Of a stretch of DNA of 64,000 nucleotides, positions 1 through 8,817 are shown one piece after another. The DNA comes from Pseudorhodoferax sp. Leaf265 (GTDB lineage Bacteria > Pseudomonadota > Gammaproteobacteria > Burkholderiales > Burkholderiaceae_C): contig NZ_LMMT01000013.1 in NCBI RefSeq assembly GCF_001422365.1, positions 59,005 through 123,004 on the forward strand, in the 5' to 3' direction. Under the pieces are notes generated by a model, which saw only the letters and a program-made list of their open reading frames with translations, was not told where the DNA came from and did no database searches. A program made the position numbers and the translations under genes. Each line of letters begins with the position of its first letter. Within the stretch, counting starts at the first letter, position 1.

Positions 1-565
1 CCACGGCCGGGCCTGCGCCCTTGTAGGCCACGTGCTCGGCTTTCGTGCCGGTGCGCTGCAGGAACATCTCGCCCGACAGGTGCGGCGACTGGCCCTTGCC
101 CGAAGAACCGAAGGCGTGCCTGGCGGGCTCGGCCTTGAGCCTGGCGATGAGGTCCTTGGCGCTGGTGATGCCGGATTCGGCGTTGACCACGAGCACGTTG
201 GGCACTGAGACGGCCAGCGTCACGGGCGCGAAGTCGCTCGCCTTGTACGGCAGCTTCTTGTACAGGCTGTAGTTGATTGCGTTGGGGCCGATGTTGCCCA
301 TGATCAGCGTGTAGCCGTCGGGCGCGGAGCGCACCAGCTGCTGCGTGCCGATGATGCCGGCCGCGCCGGCCTTGTTGTCGACCACCACGCTCTGGCCCCA
401 GGCGCGCGAGAGGCCATCGGCCAGCAGCCGCGTGACGATGTCGGTGGTGCCGCCGGGCGCGGCCGGCACGATGATGGTGACGGGCTTGGTCGGCCAGGCG
501 TCCTGCGCGAACGCGGGTGCCGCGAAGGCCAGTGCGGCGACGCAGGAGATGAAGTGCTTGGACAT
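1..565 (-). CDS. Bug/TctC-family tricarboxylate-type solute receptor (3' end cut by window)
   Basis: Periplasmic substrate-binding protein of the tripartite tricarboxylate transporter (Bug) family. The visible part starts with a signal peptide (FISCVAALAFAAPAFAQ) followed by the family core PTKPVTIIVPAAPGGTTDIV and the later VAYKGAGPAV stretch, which in the family lines the ligand pocket. About 188 of roughly 320 residues are in the window. It starts 8 nt after the stop of a second Bug gene, so the two are almost certainly co-transcribed. No TctA/TctB membrane subunits are in view, as is usual for orphan Bug genes. The ligand cannot be predicted. Confidence 0.9.
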   Translation of the reverse strand, partial: MSKHFISCVAALAFAAPAFAQDAWPTKPVTIIVPAAPGGTTDIVTRLLADGLSRAWGQSVVVDNKAGAAGIIGTQQLVRSAPDGYTLIMGNIGPNAINYSLYKKLPYKASDFAPVTLAVSVPNVLVVNAESGITSAKDLIARLKAEPARHAFGSSGKGQSPHLSGEMFLQRTGTKAEHVAYKGAGPAV

Positions 566-573
566 GGCGGCCC

Positions 574-1551
574 TCACTCGAACTTGATGTCCTTGGTCAC
601 GCCGCGCCACATCTCCAGGTCCTTTCGCTGCTGCTCGGCCAGCACCGCGGGCGCGCCGCTCCACATGTCGTAGCCCTGCTCGGCCCAGAGCTTGCGCAGG
701 CCTTCGTCGCCCAGCGTGCGGTTGACGGCGGTGTTGACCAGCGCCACCTGCTCGGTCTTCATGTGGGCCGGGCCGTAGACGCCGTACCAGCCGATCACCT
801 CGTAGCCGGGCAGGCCGGCCTCGCGCATGGTGGGCACGTCGGGCAGCGAGGCGTTGCGCTCGCGCGAGGTCACGACCAGGGGGCGCACGCGGTTGGTCTG
901 GATGTAGTTGCGTGCCGTGCTGACGATGTCGAACATCATGGTCAGCTGGCCGCCGATCACGTCGGTCATGGCGGGCGCGTTGCCCTTGTAGGGCACGTGC
1001 GTCAGCGCGATGCCGCTCTGCTTGGCGAACAACTCGCCGGAGAGATGGTTCGAGGCGCCCATGCCGGCCGAGCCGTAGGACACCTTGCCGGGGTTGGCCT
1101 TGGCATACGCGATCAGCTCCTTGAGGTTCTGGATCGGCAGGTCCTTGTTGATGACCAGCGCGTTGGCGTAGCTCAGCACGGGGGACAGCGGCGTGAGGTC
1201 CTTCACCGTGTCGAACGGCATGCTCTTGATCACGTGCGGAGTGATCGTCAGCGTGGGGCTGGCGCCGAAGTACAGCACGCTGCCGTCGGGCGTGGCGCGC
1301 GCCACGGTCTCGCCGCCCAGCGCGCCGGCCACGCCGGCCTTGTTCTCCACGATCACCGTGCGGCCCAGCTCGCGGCCGAACACCTGGGCGAACTGGCGCG
1401 CGGCGGTGTCCACCGGCCCGCCGGCTGCGTAGCCGACGACCAGGCGCACGGGCTGCTGCTGGGCCCAGGCCGGTGCGGTGGCGAGCGCGGCGGCGCCCAG
1501 CAGGCCGGCCAGCAGGCCCCGGCGGACGGGGCGGTGGAAGGGTTGCGGCAT
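574..1551 (-). CDS. Bug/TctC-family tricarboxylate-type solute receptor
   Basis: A 325-residue periplasmic receptor of the Bug family, full length. The N-terminus has a positively charged stretch and a hydrophobic segment ending in APAWAQQ, a typical signal peptide. The mature protein begins QPVRLVVGYAAGGPVDTAAR, and THVPYKGNAPAMTDVIGG is the second conserved block. The ATG at 1551 is chosen because the open frame upstream has no signal-like sequence and crosses the divergent LysR gene. It is first in an operon with the second Bug gene. The tandem pair suggests recent duplication or two related ligands. Confidence 0.92.
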   Translation of the reverse strand: MPQPFHRPVRRGLLAGLLGAAALATAPAWAQQQPVRLVVGYAAGGPVDTAARQFAQVFGRELGRTVIVENKAGVAGALGGETVARATPDGSVLYFGASPTLTITPHVIKSMPFDTVKDLTPLSPVLSYANALVINKDLPIQNLKELIAYAKANPGKVSYGSAGMGASNHLSGELFAKQSGIALTHVPYKGNAPAMTDVIGGQLTMMFDIVSTARNYIQTNRVRPLVVTSRERNASLPDVPTMREAGLPGYEVIGWYGVYGPAHMKTEQVALVNTAVNRTLGDEGLRKLWAEQGYDMWSGAPAVLAEQQRKDLEMWRGVTKDIKFE

Positions 1552-1623
1552 GGTCGTGTCTCCTGAAGGGCTTGTTGTGGGCAGGTGCCGGAGCGGCGAG
1601 GATGGCACCGCGCCGGCCCGCCG

Positions 1624-1652
1624 GCCATCAGTTTTTGGCAAAGGGGGTGTTC
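1624..1652. promoter_or_regulatory. 29-bp motif shared with the 12994-13022 divergent promoter
   Basis: This stretch, starting GCCATC and ending GGGGTGTTC, matches positions 12994-13022 at 24 of 29 bases by eye. Both copies sit between divergently transcribed genes: here 72 nt from the Bug start and 32 nt from the LysR start. The shared sequence and placement suggest a common operator or promoter element. The binding protein is unknown; the LysR product encoded next door is one candidate. Confidence 0.45.
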
Positions 1653-1684
1653 GCGCCGGTGCGGTACGCTCGCGGCCCCACGCC

Positions 1685-2590
1685 ATGCACTTCGACCTGT
1701 TCGACCTCCGCCTGTTCGTCTTCGTCGCCGAGGAATCCAACCTGCGGCGCGGCGCCGAGCGCGCCTGCATCTCGCTGGCCGCGGCCAGCACGCGCATCAA
1801 GCAGCTGGAAGACAACATCGGCGCCAAGCTGTTCTACCGCAAGCCCCAGGGCGTGGAGCTGAACCCGGCCGGCGAAGCGCTGCTGCACCATGCGCGCAAG
1901 GTGCTGCAGCAGGTGGACCACCTCAAGATCGACCTGCGCGACTACGCCCAGGGTGCCAAGGGCCATGTGCGGGTGCTGGCCAACACCACCTCGATCACCA
2001 GCGCCCTGCCCTCGGCGCTGGCCAGCTTCCTGGCCCAGCACAAGGATGTCAGCATCGACCTGCACGAGCGGCTCAGCCAGGAGATCGTGATGGCGATCCA
2101 CGAGGCCCACGCCGACATCGGCCTGGTGGCCGGCAACGTGGACACACAGGGGCTGGAGGTGCGCGACTTCGTGGCCGACGAGCTGGTGGTGGTGGTGCCG
2201 GCGCGGCACCCGATGGCGGCGCTGCCGCGCATGGACTTCGTGCAGACGCTGGACGAGCCGCACATCTCGCTGGCCGAAGGCAGCGCGCTGGCCAATTTCC
2301 TGCCGCCGCTGGCGCGCCAGATCGGCCGCAACCTGGAGTTCCGCATCCAGGTGTCGAGCTTCGAGTCGATCTGCCTGCTGGTCGAGGCCGGCGTCGGCAT
2401 CGGCATCCTGCCGCGCTCGTCGGCCGCGCGCCATGCGCGCACCATGAAGCTGGCCCTGGTGCCGTTGACGGATGCCTGGGCCCAGCGCGAGACCAAGATC
2501 GTCAACCGTGCCGGTCAGCCGCTGCCGAGGTTGGCGGCGGAGCTGGTGCGGCACCTGGCGAATTTCAGCTTCGCGGACCGGCTGCTGTAG
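1685..2590 (+). CDS. LysR-family transcriptional regulator
   Basis: A 301-residue LysR-type regulator. The N-terminal winged helix-turn-helix spans about residues 3-62 (LFVFVAEESNLRRGAER, then TRIKQLEDNIGAKLFYRK), and residues ~90-295 form the two-lobed effector domain. It is divergent from the Bug operon with a 133-bp gap, so that operon is the natural target. Its 3' end overlaps the convergent symporter gene by 26 bp. The recognition helix (ISLAAASTRIKQLE) departs from the common TQPAVSRQI form, so its operator may be atypical. The effector is unknown. Confidence 0.92.
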   Translation: MHFDLFDLRLFVFVAEESNLRRGAERACISLAAASTRIKQLEDNIGAKLFYRKPQGVELNPAGEALLHHARKVLQQVDHLKIDLRDYAQGAKGHVRVLANTTSITSALPSALASFLAQHKDVSIDLHERLSQEIVMAIHEAHADIGLVAGNVDTQGLEVRDFVADELVVVVPARHPMAALPRMDFVQTLDEPHISLAEGSALANFLPPLARQIGRNLEFRIQVSSFESICLLVEAGVGIGILPRSSAARHARTMKLALVPLTDAWAQRETKIVNRAGQPLPRLAAELVRHLANFSFADRLL

Positions 2591-3578
2591 CCGCCACCGC
2601 CGCAGCCACTTCGGCCTGCGCTCGCCTGGCATAGCGCTGCGCCAGCACCCCACACACCATCAGCTGCATCTGGTGGAACAGCATCAGCGGCAGCACGATG
2701 GCGCCGGCCACGTTGGCCGCGAACAGCACATTGGCCATGGGCACGCCGCTGATCAGGCTCTTCTTGGAGCCGCAGAAGACGATGGTGATCTCGTCTTCCT
2801 TCGAAAAGCCCATGCGGCGTGCGCTCCAGGTGGTGATCACGAGCACCAGGCCCAGCAGCACGGCGCAGACCACCAGCAGGCCGGCCAGCGCGGTGAGTGG
2901 CACCTGCGACCACAGGCCGTCGATCACGGCATGGCTGAAGGCCGCGTAGACCACCAGCAGGATGGAGCCCTGGTCCACCACCTTCATGACCGAGGCGCGG
3001 CGCTGCAGGAAGCCCGCCAGCCAGGGCCGCAGCAGATGCCCGGCGATGAAGGGCAGCAGCAACTGCATGCCGATGCGGCCCATCGCGTCGAGCGGGTCGC
3101 CCATGGCAGCGTTCTGCGACAACAGCAGGCCCACCACCAGCGGCGTGAAAGCCACCCCCAGCAGCGTGGAGGCCGAAGCGCTGCAGACCGCCGCCGGGAT
3201 GTTGCCGCGCGCCATCGACACGAAGGCGATGGCCGACTGCACCGTGGCCGGCAGCGCGCACAGGTACAGGATGCCGGTGTACAGGTCGCGCGTCACCAGC
3301 GGCTGCAGCAGCGGCTTGAGCGCCCAGCCCAGCAGCGGGAACAGCACGAAGGTGCTGGCCACCACCACCAGGTGCAACCGCCAGTGGCCGATGCCGGCCA
3401 GGATGGCCTGGCGCGACAGCTTGGCACCGTGCAGGAAGAACAGCAAGCTCACGGCCACGGTGGTGGCCACCTCCAGCACCTGGGCCAGGCGCCCGGAGGC
3501 CGGCAGCAGGCTGGCCAGGACGACCGTGGAGACGAGGTAGAGCGTGAAGTTGTCGGGCAGCAGGCGGGAGCGGGCCAT
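2565..3578 (-). CDS. Bile acid:sodium symporter family (SBF-like) transporter
   Basis: A 337-residue membrane protein with about nine to ten hydrophobic helices spread over its length. The signature FCGSKKSLISGVPMA near residue 280 and LCALPATVQSAIAF in the middle match the SBF-like (YfeH-type) branch of the BASS superfamily, whose members move organic anions with sodium. The ATG at 3578 gives a membrane-ready N-terminus; the longer upstream frame is antisense to the next gene. It is divergent from a LysR gene (94-bp gap), its likely regulator. The C-terminal tail is Ala-rich and overlaps the convergent LysR gene. Substrate unknown. Confidence 0.88.
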   Translation of the reverse strand: MARSRLLPDNFTLYLVSTVVLASLLPASGRLAQVLEVATTVAVSLLFFLHGAKLSRQAILAGIGHWRLHLVVVASTFVLFPLLGWALKPLLQPLVTRDLYTGILYLCALPATVQSAIAFVSMARGNIPAAVCSASASTLLGVAFTPLVVGLLLSQNAAMGDPLDAMGRIGMQLLLPFIAGHLLRPWLAGFLQRRASVMKVVDQGSILLVVYAAFSHAVIDGLWSQVPLTALAGLLVVCAVLLGLVLVITTWSARRMGFSKEDEITIVFCGSKKSLISGVPMANVLFAANVAGAIVLPLMLFHQMQLMVCGVLAQRYARRAQAEVAAAVAATAAGPRS

Positions 3579-3672
3579 GGTCGGGTCGCGGAAGAAGAGG
3601 AATGCGGCGATTGGACCGCGTTGCGCGACCCAAGAGAAATGGATTGATCTGATGGATCTATGATTTGGCCGC

Positions 3673-4572
3673 ATGAATGTGAGCCTGCGCCAGTTGCGTG
3701 TGTTCCAGGCCGTGGCGGCGCAGGCCAGCTTCACGCGCGCCGGTGACCAGATCGGCCTGACCCAGCCGGCCGTGAGCCGCTGCGTGACGGAACTGGAGCA
3801 GCAGCTGGGCCTGAAGCTGCTGGACCGCACCACGCGCGAAGTCGTGCTGACCGAGGCCGGCCGCAGCCTGGCCGCGCGGCTGGACCGCGTGCTGGACGAG
3901 CTCGACACCATGCTGTTGGACGTGCGCGGCCTGGCCACGCAGCGCCAGGGCCGCGTGCGCGTGGCCAGCAGTCCCACGCTGTCGGCCAACCTGCTGCCCA
4001 ACTGCATCGCGCGCTGCCGGCTGGAGCACCCGGGCCTGGAGCTCGTTCTGCTGGACCGCATCCAGCACGACGCGCTGGCCAGCGTGCTCGCTGGCGAGGT
4101 GGACTTCGGCGTGGTGATCGACCCCGCGCAAAGCGCCGACCTGCATGCCGAGACCATCCTGACCGAGCCCTTCTGCCTGGTCTGCCCGGCCGACCACGCG
4201 CTGGCGCGGCGCCGCAGCGTGCGCTGGACCGCGCTGGCCGGCGAGCCGCTGGTGCTGCTGGACCACGCCTCGGGCAGCCGCCGGCTCATCGACGAGGCGC
4301 TGCGCGCGCACGGCGTGCAGGCGCCCGTGGCGCAGGAGGTCGGCCACCCCACGACCATCTTCCGCATGCTGGACGCGGGGCTGGGCATTTCGGTCGTGCC
4401 CACGCTGGCGCTGCCGCCGGGCGGGCTGCCGGGCCTGGTCATGCGACCGCTGGTGCCACGCATGGAACGCCGCGTCGTGCTGGTGCGGCGCAGGCACCGC
4501 GCGCTGGCGCCGGTCGCCCAGGTGGCCTGGGACCTGGTGCGCCGGGTGGCAGGCCAACGCGCAGGCGACTGA
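3673..4572 (+). CDS. LysR-family transcriptional regulator
   Basis: A 299-residue LysR regulator with a canonical N-terminal helix-turn-helix (FTRAGDQIGLTQPAVSRCV, residues ~20-38) followed by the linker helix and a periplasmic-binding-protein-like effector domain ending in an Arg-rich tail. It is divergent from the symporter gene at 2565-3578 and lies 119 bp before an orphan ABC receptor gene on the same strand. It therefore probably controls the symporter and perhaps the receptor. Confidence 0.92.
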   Translation: MNVSLRQLRVFQAVAAQASFTRAGDQIGLTQPAVSRCVTELEQQLGLKLLDRTTREVVLTEAGRSLAARLDRVLDELDTMLLDVRGLATQRQGRVRVASSPTLSANLLPNCIARCRLEHPGLELVLLDRIQHDALASVLAGEVDFGVVIDPAQSADLHAETILTEPFCLVCPADHALARRRSVRWTALAGEPLVLLDHASGSRRLIDEALRAHGVQAPVAQEVGHPTTIFRMLDAGLGISVVPTLALPPGGLPGLVMRPLVPRMERRVVLVRRRHRALAPVAQVAWDLVRRVAGQRAGD

Positions 4573-4691
4573 GGATCGATTGCGCCAATGCGCGTGATCG
4601 CTTCGGCCATGGTGCCGGGGCCAGCGGCCGGCCATAGTCCGCGTTCGCCCGCGCCGCAGGGCGCGCCAAAACCATTCCAACTGGAGACTCC

Positions 4692-5906
4692 ATGCGCATC
4701 ACCCGCCGCACGCTGGCGCTGTCCGCCACCGCCCTGGCCGGCAGCCTGCTCGCCCCCCTCGCCTTCGCCCAGAAGCAGTACGATCCCGGCGCCAGCGACA
4801 CCGAGATCCTGCTCGGCATCCCGATGCCGCTGTCGGGCCCGGTGTCGGGCTATTCCATCATCGGCAAGGTGGCCGAGGCCTATTTCGCGCGGCTCAACGC
4901 GCAGGGCGGCATCCATGGCCGCAAGGTCAAGCTGCTCATGTACGACGACCAGTACTCTCCCCCCAAGACCGTGGAGGTGGCGCGCCGCCTGGTCGAGCAG
5001 GACCAGATCCTGGCCTGGTTCAGCAGCCTGGGCACGGCCAGCAACATGGCGATCCAGCGCTACATGAACGCCAAGAAGGTGCCGCAGCTGTTCCTGCAGA
5101 GCGGCGCGAGCCAGTTCGACAACGCCAGGCAGTACCCCTGGACCACGCCCATGCTGGGCAGCTACCGCGGCGAGGGCAAGGTGTTCGCCAGCCACATTGC
5201 GGCCCACAAGCCTGGCGCCAAGGTCGCGATCCTGATGCAGAACGATGACCTGGGCCGGGAGATCCTGAAGGGCCTGCAGGAAGGCCTGGCCGGCAAGAAC
5301 GCCAGCCTGGTGGCCCAGGCCACCTTCGAGGTGACCGACCCCACGGTGGACTCGCAGATCGTGCAGCTCAAGGCCTCGGGCGCCGACGTGCTGGTGCTGG
5401 CCTCCACCGCGCGCACCACGGCCCAGGCCCTGCGCAAGGCCGCCGAGATCGGCTGGACGCCCGAGCGCTACGTGAACATCGCGGGCGCCTCGGTCAAGAT
5501 GGCGATGGAGCCGGCCGGTGCCGACAAGGCCAAGGGCGCGATCACGCTGGCCTACTACAAGGACCCCGGTTCCAAGGCCTGGGACAACGACCCCGAGATG
5601 AAGGCCTACAAGGAGCTGCTCAAGACCTACGCCCCCGGCGTGGACCCGCTCAACAGCTCGGGCGTGACGGGCTACGTGGCGGCGCAGCTCATGGCCCATG
5701 TGCTGCGCGAATGCGGCGACAAGCTCACGCGCGAGAACATCCGCAGCATCGCCAGCAACCTCAAGAATCCCAAGGTCGAGCTGCTGCTGCCGGGCGTGAC
5801 GATCGCCAACAGCGCCGAGGACCTGCACGCCGTGGCGGCCATGCAGCCGGTGCGCTACAACGGCGTGGACCTGGAGCCGATCGGGAAGGTGGAGAGCCTC
5901 AAGTAA
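4692..5906 (+). CDS. Branched-chain-amino-acid-type ABC transporter substrate-binding protein
   Basis: A 404-residue periplasmic receptor of the Leu/Ile/Val-binding type (Peripla_BP_6). The N-terminus MRITRRTLALSATALAGSLL carries a twin Arg and a hydrophobic stretch ending AFAQ, so Sec or Tat export is possible. The mature domain begins with the typical DTEILLGIPMPLSGPVSGYS and has INAQGGIHGRK-like and VEQDQILAWFSSLGTASN blocks. A GGAG ribosome site lies 7 nt before the ATG. No permease or ATPase gene adjoins it, so it must share a transporter encoded elsewhere or act as a sensor. Ligand unknown. Confidence 0.9.
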   Translation: MRITRRTLALSATALAGSLLAPLAFAQKQYDPGASDTEILLGIPMPLSGPVSGYSIIGKVAEAYFARLNAQGGIHGRKVKLLMYDDQYSPPKTVEVARRLVEQDQILAWFSSLGTASNMAIQRYMNAKKVPQLFLQSGASQFDNARQYPWTTPMLGSYRGEGKVFASHIAAHKPGAKVAILMQNDDLGREILKGLQEGLAGKNASLVAQATFEVTDPTVDSQIVQLKASGADVLVLASTARTTAQALRKAAEIGWTPERYVNIAGASVKMAMEPAGADKAKGAITLAYYKDPGSKAWDNDPEMKAYKELLKTYAPGVDPLNSSGVTGYVAAQLMAHVLRECGDKLTRENIRSIASNLKNPKVELLLPGVTIANSAEDLHAVAAMQPVRYNGVDLEPIGKVESLK

Positions 5907-6042
5907 GGCAGGCGGCCGCTGTGACCGCCGCAGCGGCCAAGGCCATGCCATCGCCGCAGCACGCCGCGGCCACGGTTTGCGCACGGATTCGACACATTTG
6001 TAGGCAGAATAGAACGCACCAAGATATACAAGAAGAGGCCCT

Positions 6043-7830
6043 ATGCGCTCCTCCCTGCGAACGCGACTGATCGCTGCCTGTGTGCTGATCGTGGCCATTG
6101 CGACGAGCGTCGTGGCCGCCGTCAACCTGGCCACGACCCGCAACCACACGCTGGAGCAGCTGGACGGGCAGATGAACGATCTGGCCACCACACACGGCCA
6201 GACCATCGGTGTGTGGCTGCACTCCAAGCAGGCGGTGGTGGCCTCGCTGGTACAGGCCGCCGCCGCGGCCGATCCGCTGCCGGCCATCCTGGCGGCCGAG
6301 CGCGCCGGCGAGTTCAACCTGACCTACATCGGCTATGCCGACAAGCGCGCCATCTTCTCGCAGCAGCGCACCCTGCCACCCGACTACGACGCGACGCAGC
6401 GCACGTGGTACCGGCTGGCCGCCGAGTCGACCGGGCCCGTCACCACCAAGCCCTACATCGGCGCCAGCACGGGCAAGATGCTGATCACCTTCGCTGCGGC
6501 GCAAGGCGCGCCTGGCCGCGTGGGCGCGGTGGCCGGTGCCGACGTGCTGCTGGAAACGGTGACCAGCAGCGTGCTGGCGATCCGGCCCACGCCGTCGAGC
6601 TACGCCTTTCTCTTGGACGCCGACGGGACCGTGATCGCGCACCCGGACGCAGCGCTGGCACTCAAGCCGGCCAGCGCCATCAGCACGGCGCTGTCGAACG
6701 AAGCCCTGGCACCCGCCCAGCGAGGCCGCCGCCTCGAGCTGGGCGGACGCGACACGCTGCTCTATGTGCAGACCGTGCCCGGCACGCGCTGGCGGCTGGC
6801 CATCGCGCTGGACCGCCACGAAGCCACGGCCGCACTGCAGTCCATGATCACGACCTCGGCCATCGCCGCGCTGGTCTGCGCCGCGGTTGCCGCCGCGCTG
6901 CTGTTCTGGTGGATCACCAAAGCATTGCACCGCCTGCGTCGCTTGCGCAGCGTGATCACGGCGGCCGGCGATGGCGACTTCACGCTGCGCCTGCCGGAAC
7001 GCGGGCGCGACGAACTCGACGAGATCGCGGCCGCGTTCAACCGCTTCGCCGGCAACACCGACCAGGTGCTGCAGAAGATCCGCAACGTCGGCGAATCGGT
7101 CAGGCGCGCCTCGCAGGAGATCGCCTCCGGCAACGGCGACCTGTCCAGCCGCACCGAGCTGCAGGCCAGCTCGCTTGGTGAGACGGTGGATTCGGTTGGC
7201 AAGCTGACCTTGACCGTCAAGCAGAACGCCGACAGCGCCGACCAGGCCAACCAGTTCGCCGCATCGGCCTGCCAGATCGCCGAAAAGGGCGGCAGCGTGG
7301 TGACCAGCGTGGTCAGCGTGATGGCGTCGATCAAGGCCTCGTCCAGCAAGGTGGTGGACATCATCGGCGTGATCGATGGCATCGCCTTCCAGACCAACAT
7401 CCTGGCGCTGAACGCCGCCGTCGAAGCGGCGCGCGCGGGCGCGCAGGGGCGCGGTTTCGCGGTGGTGGCCTCCGAGGTGCGCGCGCTGGCGCAGCGCTCC
7501 GCAGACGCGGCCAAGGAGATCAAGCGCCTGATCGGCGATGCGGTGCAGAACGTGGACAGCGGCAACCTGCTCGTCGCCGATGCGGGCGCCACGATGAAGG
7601 ACATCGTCGCCAGTGTGCAGCGCGTGACCAGCATCATGGGCGAGATCACCCTGGCCAGCCGCGTGCAGACGGCCGAGATCGAACAGATCAACCAGGCGAT
7701 CGCGCTGATGCAGGGCGGCACCCAGCAGAACGCGGTCATGGTGCAGCAGGCCGCCGCGGCGGCGGGCAGCCTGCAGAAGGAGGCGGCCGGGCTGTCGAAC
7801 GCGCTGGGGGTGTTCAGGCTGGCGGCGTAG
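6043..7830 (+). CDS. Methyl-accepting chemotaxis protein with dCACHE-type sensor
   Basis: A 595-residue transmembrane chemoreceptor. Transmembrane helix 1 is at about residues 9-31, a periplasmic dCACHE-like sensor follows (~33-275, with [19 protein letters not shown]), transmembrane helix 2 is at ~273-295, a HAMP domain lies at ~297-350, and the signalling domain follows. The hairpin-tip signature [20 protein letters not shown] is intact. It lacks a C-terminal NWETF-type pentapeptide, so adaptation would depend on other receptors. The gene is single, with an AGAGG ribosome site, and meets the next operon head-on. Ligand unknown. Confidence 0.93.
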   Translation: MRSSLRTRLIAACVLIVAIATSVVAAVNLATTRNHTLEQLDGQMNDLATTHGQTIGVWLHSKQAVVASLVQAAAAADPLPAILAAERAGEFNLTYIGYADKRAIFSQQRTLPPDYDATQRTWYRLAAESTGPVTTKPYIGASTGKMLITFAAAQGAPGRVGAVAGADVLLETVTSSVLAIRPTPSSYAFLLDADGTVIAHPDAALALKPASAISTALSNEALAPAQRGRRLELGGRDTLLYVQTVPGTRWRLAIALDRHEATAALQSMITTSAIAALVCAAVAAALLFWWITKALHRLRRLRSVITAAGDGDFTLRLPERGRDELDEIAAAFNRFAGNTDQVLQKIRNVGESVRRASQEIASGNGDLSSRTELQASSLGETVDSVGKLTLTVKQNADSADQANQFAASACQIAEKGGSVVTSVVSVMASIKASSSKVVDIIGVIDGIAFQTNILALNAAVEAARAGAQGRGFAVVASEVRALAQRSADAAKEIKRLIGDAVQNVDSGNLLVADAGATMKDIVASVQRVTSIMGEITLASRVQTAEIEQINQAIALMQGGTQQNAVMVQQAAAAAGSLQKEAAGLSNALGVFRLAA

Positions 7831-7865
7831 CCGCTTGCCTGGGACGGCCTGGCGGCCGTTCAGGC

Positions 7866-8786
7866 TCAGACCGGATCCCAGGTGAACACGTCGCCCGAAC
7901 GGTCCAGGCCAAAGTAGCTGGCCTTCATGGCCGGCAGCGCGTGGCTCAGCACGGACTCGGGCGTCCAGCCTTCGGAGCGGTGCACCGAGCGCACCGGGCG
8001 TGGCTGGCTGATCAGGAAGATCTCGTTGTTGCGCACGGCGAAGATCTGACCGTTGGTGTCCTGCGAGGAGTCGCTGCACAGCGCGACGGCCAGCGGGGCG
8101 ATCTTGGCGGGCGTCATCTGCTTGATGCGTTCCACGCGGGCCTTCTCGGCGTCGGTCTCGGTCGGGATGGAGCCGATCATGCGGCTCCAGGCGAACGGCG
8201 CGATGCAGTTGCTCCGCACGTTGAACTTCTGCATGTCCAGCGCGATGGACTTGGAGAGCGCGGCGATGCCCAGCTTGGCGGCCGAGTAGTTGGCCTGGCC
8301 GAAGTTGCCGATCAGGCCCGAGGTGCTGGTCATGTGCACGAACACGCCGGAGTTCTGCTCCTTGAAGTGCGTGGCGGCCGCGCGGCTCACGTAGTAGCTG
8401 CCGTACAGGTGGACCTTGATGACGGCGTCGAATTCGTCGTCGCTCATCTTGTGGAAGAAACGGTCGCGCAGGATGCCGGCGTTGTTCACCACGCCGTCGA
8501 TGCGGCCGAAGCTGTCCAGGGCCGAGGTCACGATGCGCGCGCCGCTGCGCGAGTCGGACACGCTGTCGGTGTTGGCCACGGCCTCGCCGCCCAGCGCCTT
8601 GATCTCGTCGACGACTTTCTGTGCAGGGCCGGCATCGTTGCCTTCGCCGCTGACGGACGCGCCGATGTCGTTGACCACCACGCGCGCGCCGGACCTGGCC
8701 AGCGCCAGCGCGATGTCGCGGCCGATGCCGCCGCCGGCGCCCGTCACGACCACGACCTTGCCGGCCATCAATGTTTGTTCGCTCAT
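7866..8786 (-). CDS. SDR oxidoreductase, multifunctional-enzyme-2-like 3-hydroxyacyl-CoA dehydrogenase type
   Basis: A 306-residue short-chain dehydrogenase. It has the Rossmann motif TGAGGGIGRDIA (residues ~16-27), NNAGIL, the catalytic Ser in STSGLIG and the YSAAK catalytic pair. It is longer than the usual 250 residues: the C-terminal extension VHRSEGWTPESVL resembles the dehydrogenase part of peroxisomal MFE-2, whose members oxidise (3R)-hydroxyacyl-CoA. The ATG at 8786 follows a strong AAGGAG site, which excludes a longer N-terminus. It is the last gene of a five-gene operon of beta-oxidation-like enzymes. Confidence 0.88.
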   Translation of the reverse strand: MSEQTLMAGKVVVVTGAGGGIGRDIALALARSGARVVVNDIGASVSGEGNDAGPAQKVVDEIKALGGEAVANTDSVSDSRSGARIVTSALDSFGRIDGVVNNAGILRDRFFHKMSDDEFDAVIKVHLYGSYYVSRAAATHFKEQNSGVFVHMTSTSGLIGNFGQANYSAAKLGIAALSKSIALDMQKFNVRSNCIAPFAWSRMIGSIPTETDAEKARVERIKQMTPAKIAPLAVALCSDSSQDTNGQIFAVRNNEIFLISQPRPVRSVHRSEGWTPESVLSHALPAMKASYFGLDRSGDVFTWDPV

Positions 8787-8817
8787 GTTGTGTGCTCCTT
8801 CGTCTTGGAAATAGTGG

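Noticed and set aside
5914..5938. Hairpin GGCCGCTG...CAGCGGCC after the ABC receptor gene.
   Set aside because: A stable 8-bp stem but no T-run on either strand, so an intrinsic terminator cannot be supported.
2565..6317. A 1250-codon minus-strand open frame.
   Set aside because: Only the last 337 codons encode a recognisable protein (the symporter); the rest is antisense to a LysR gene and an ABC receptor gene and reflects high GC third positions.
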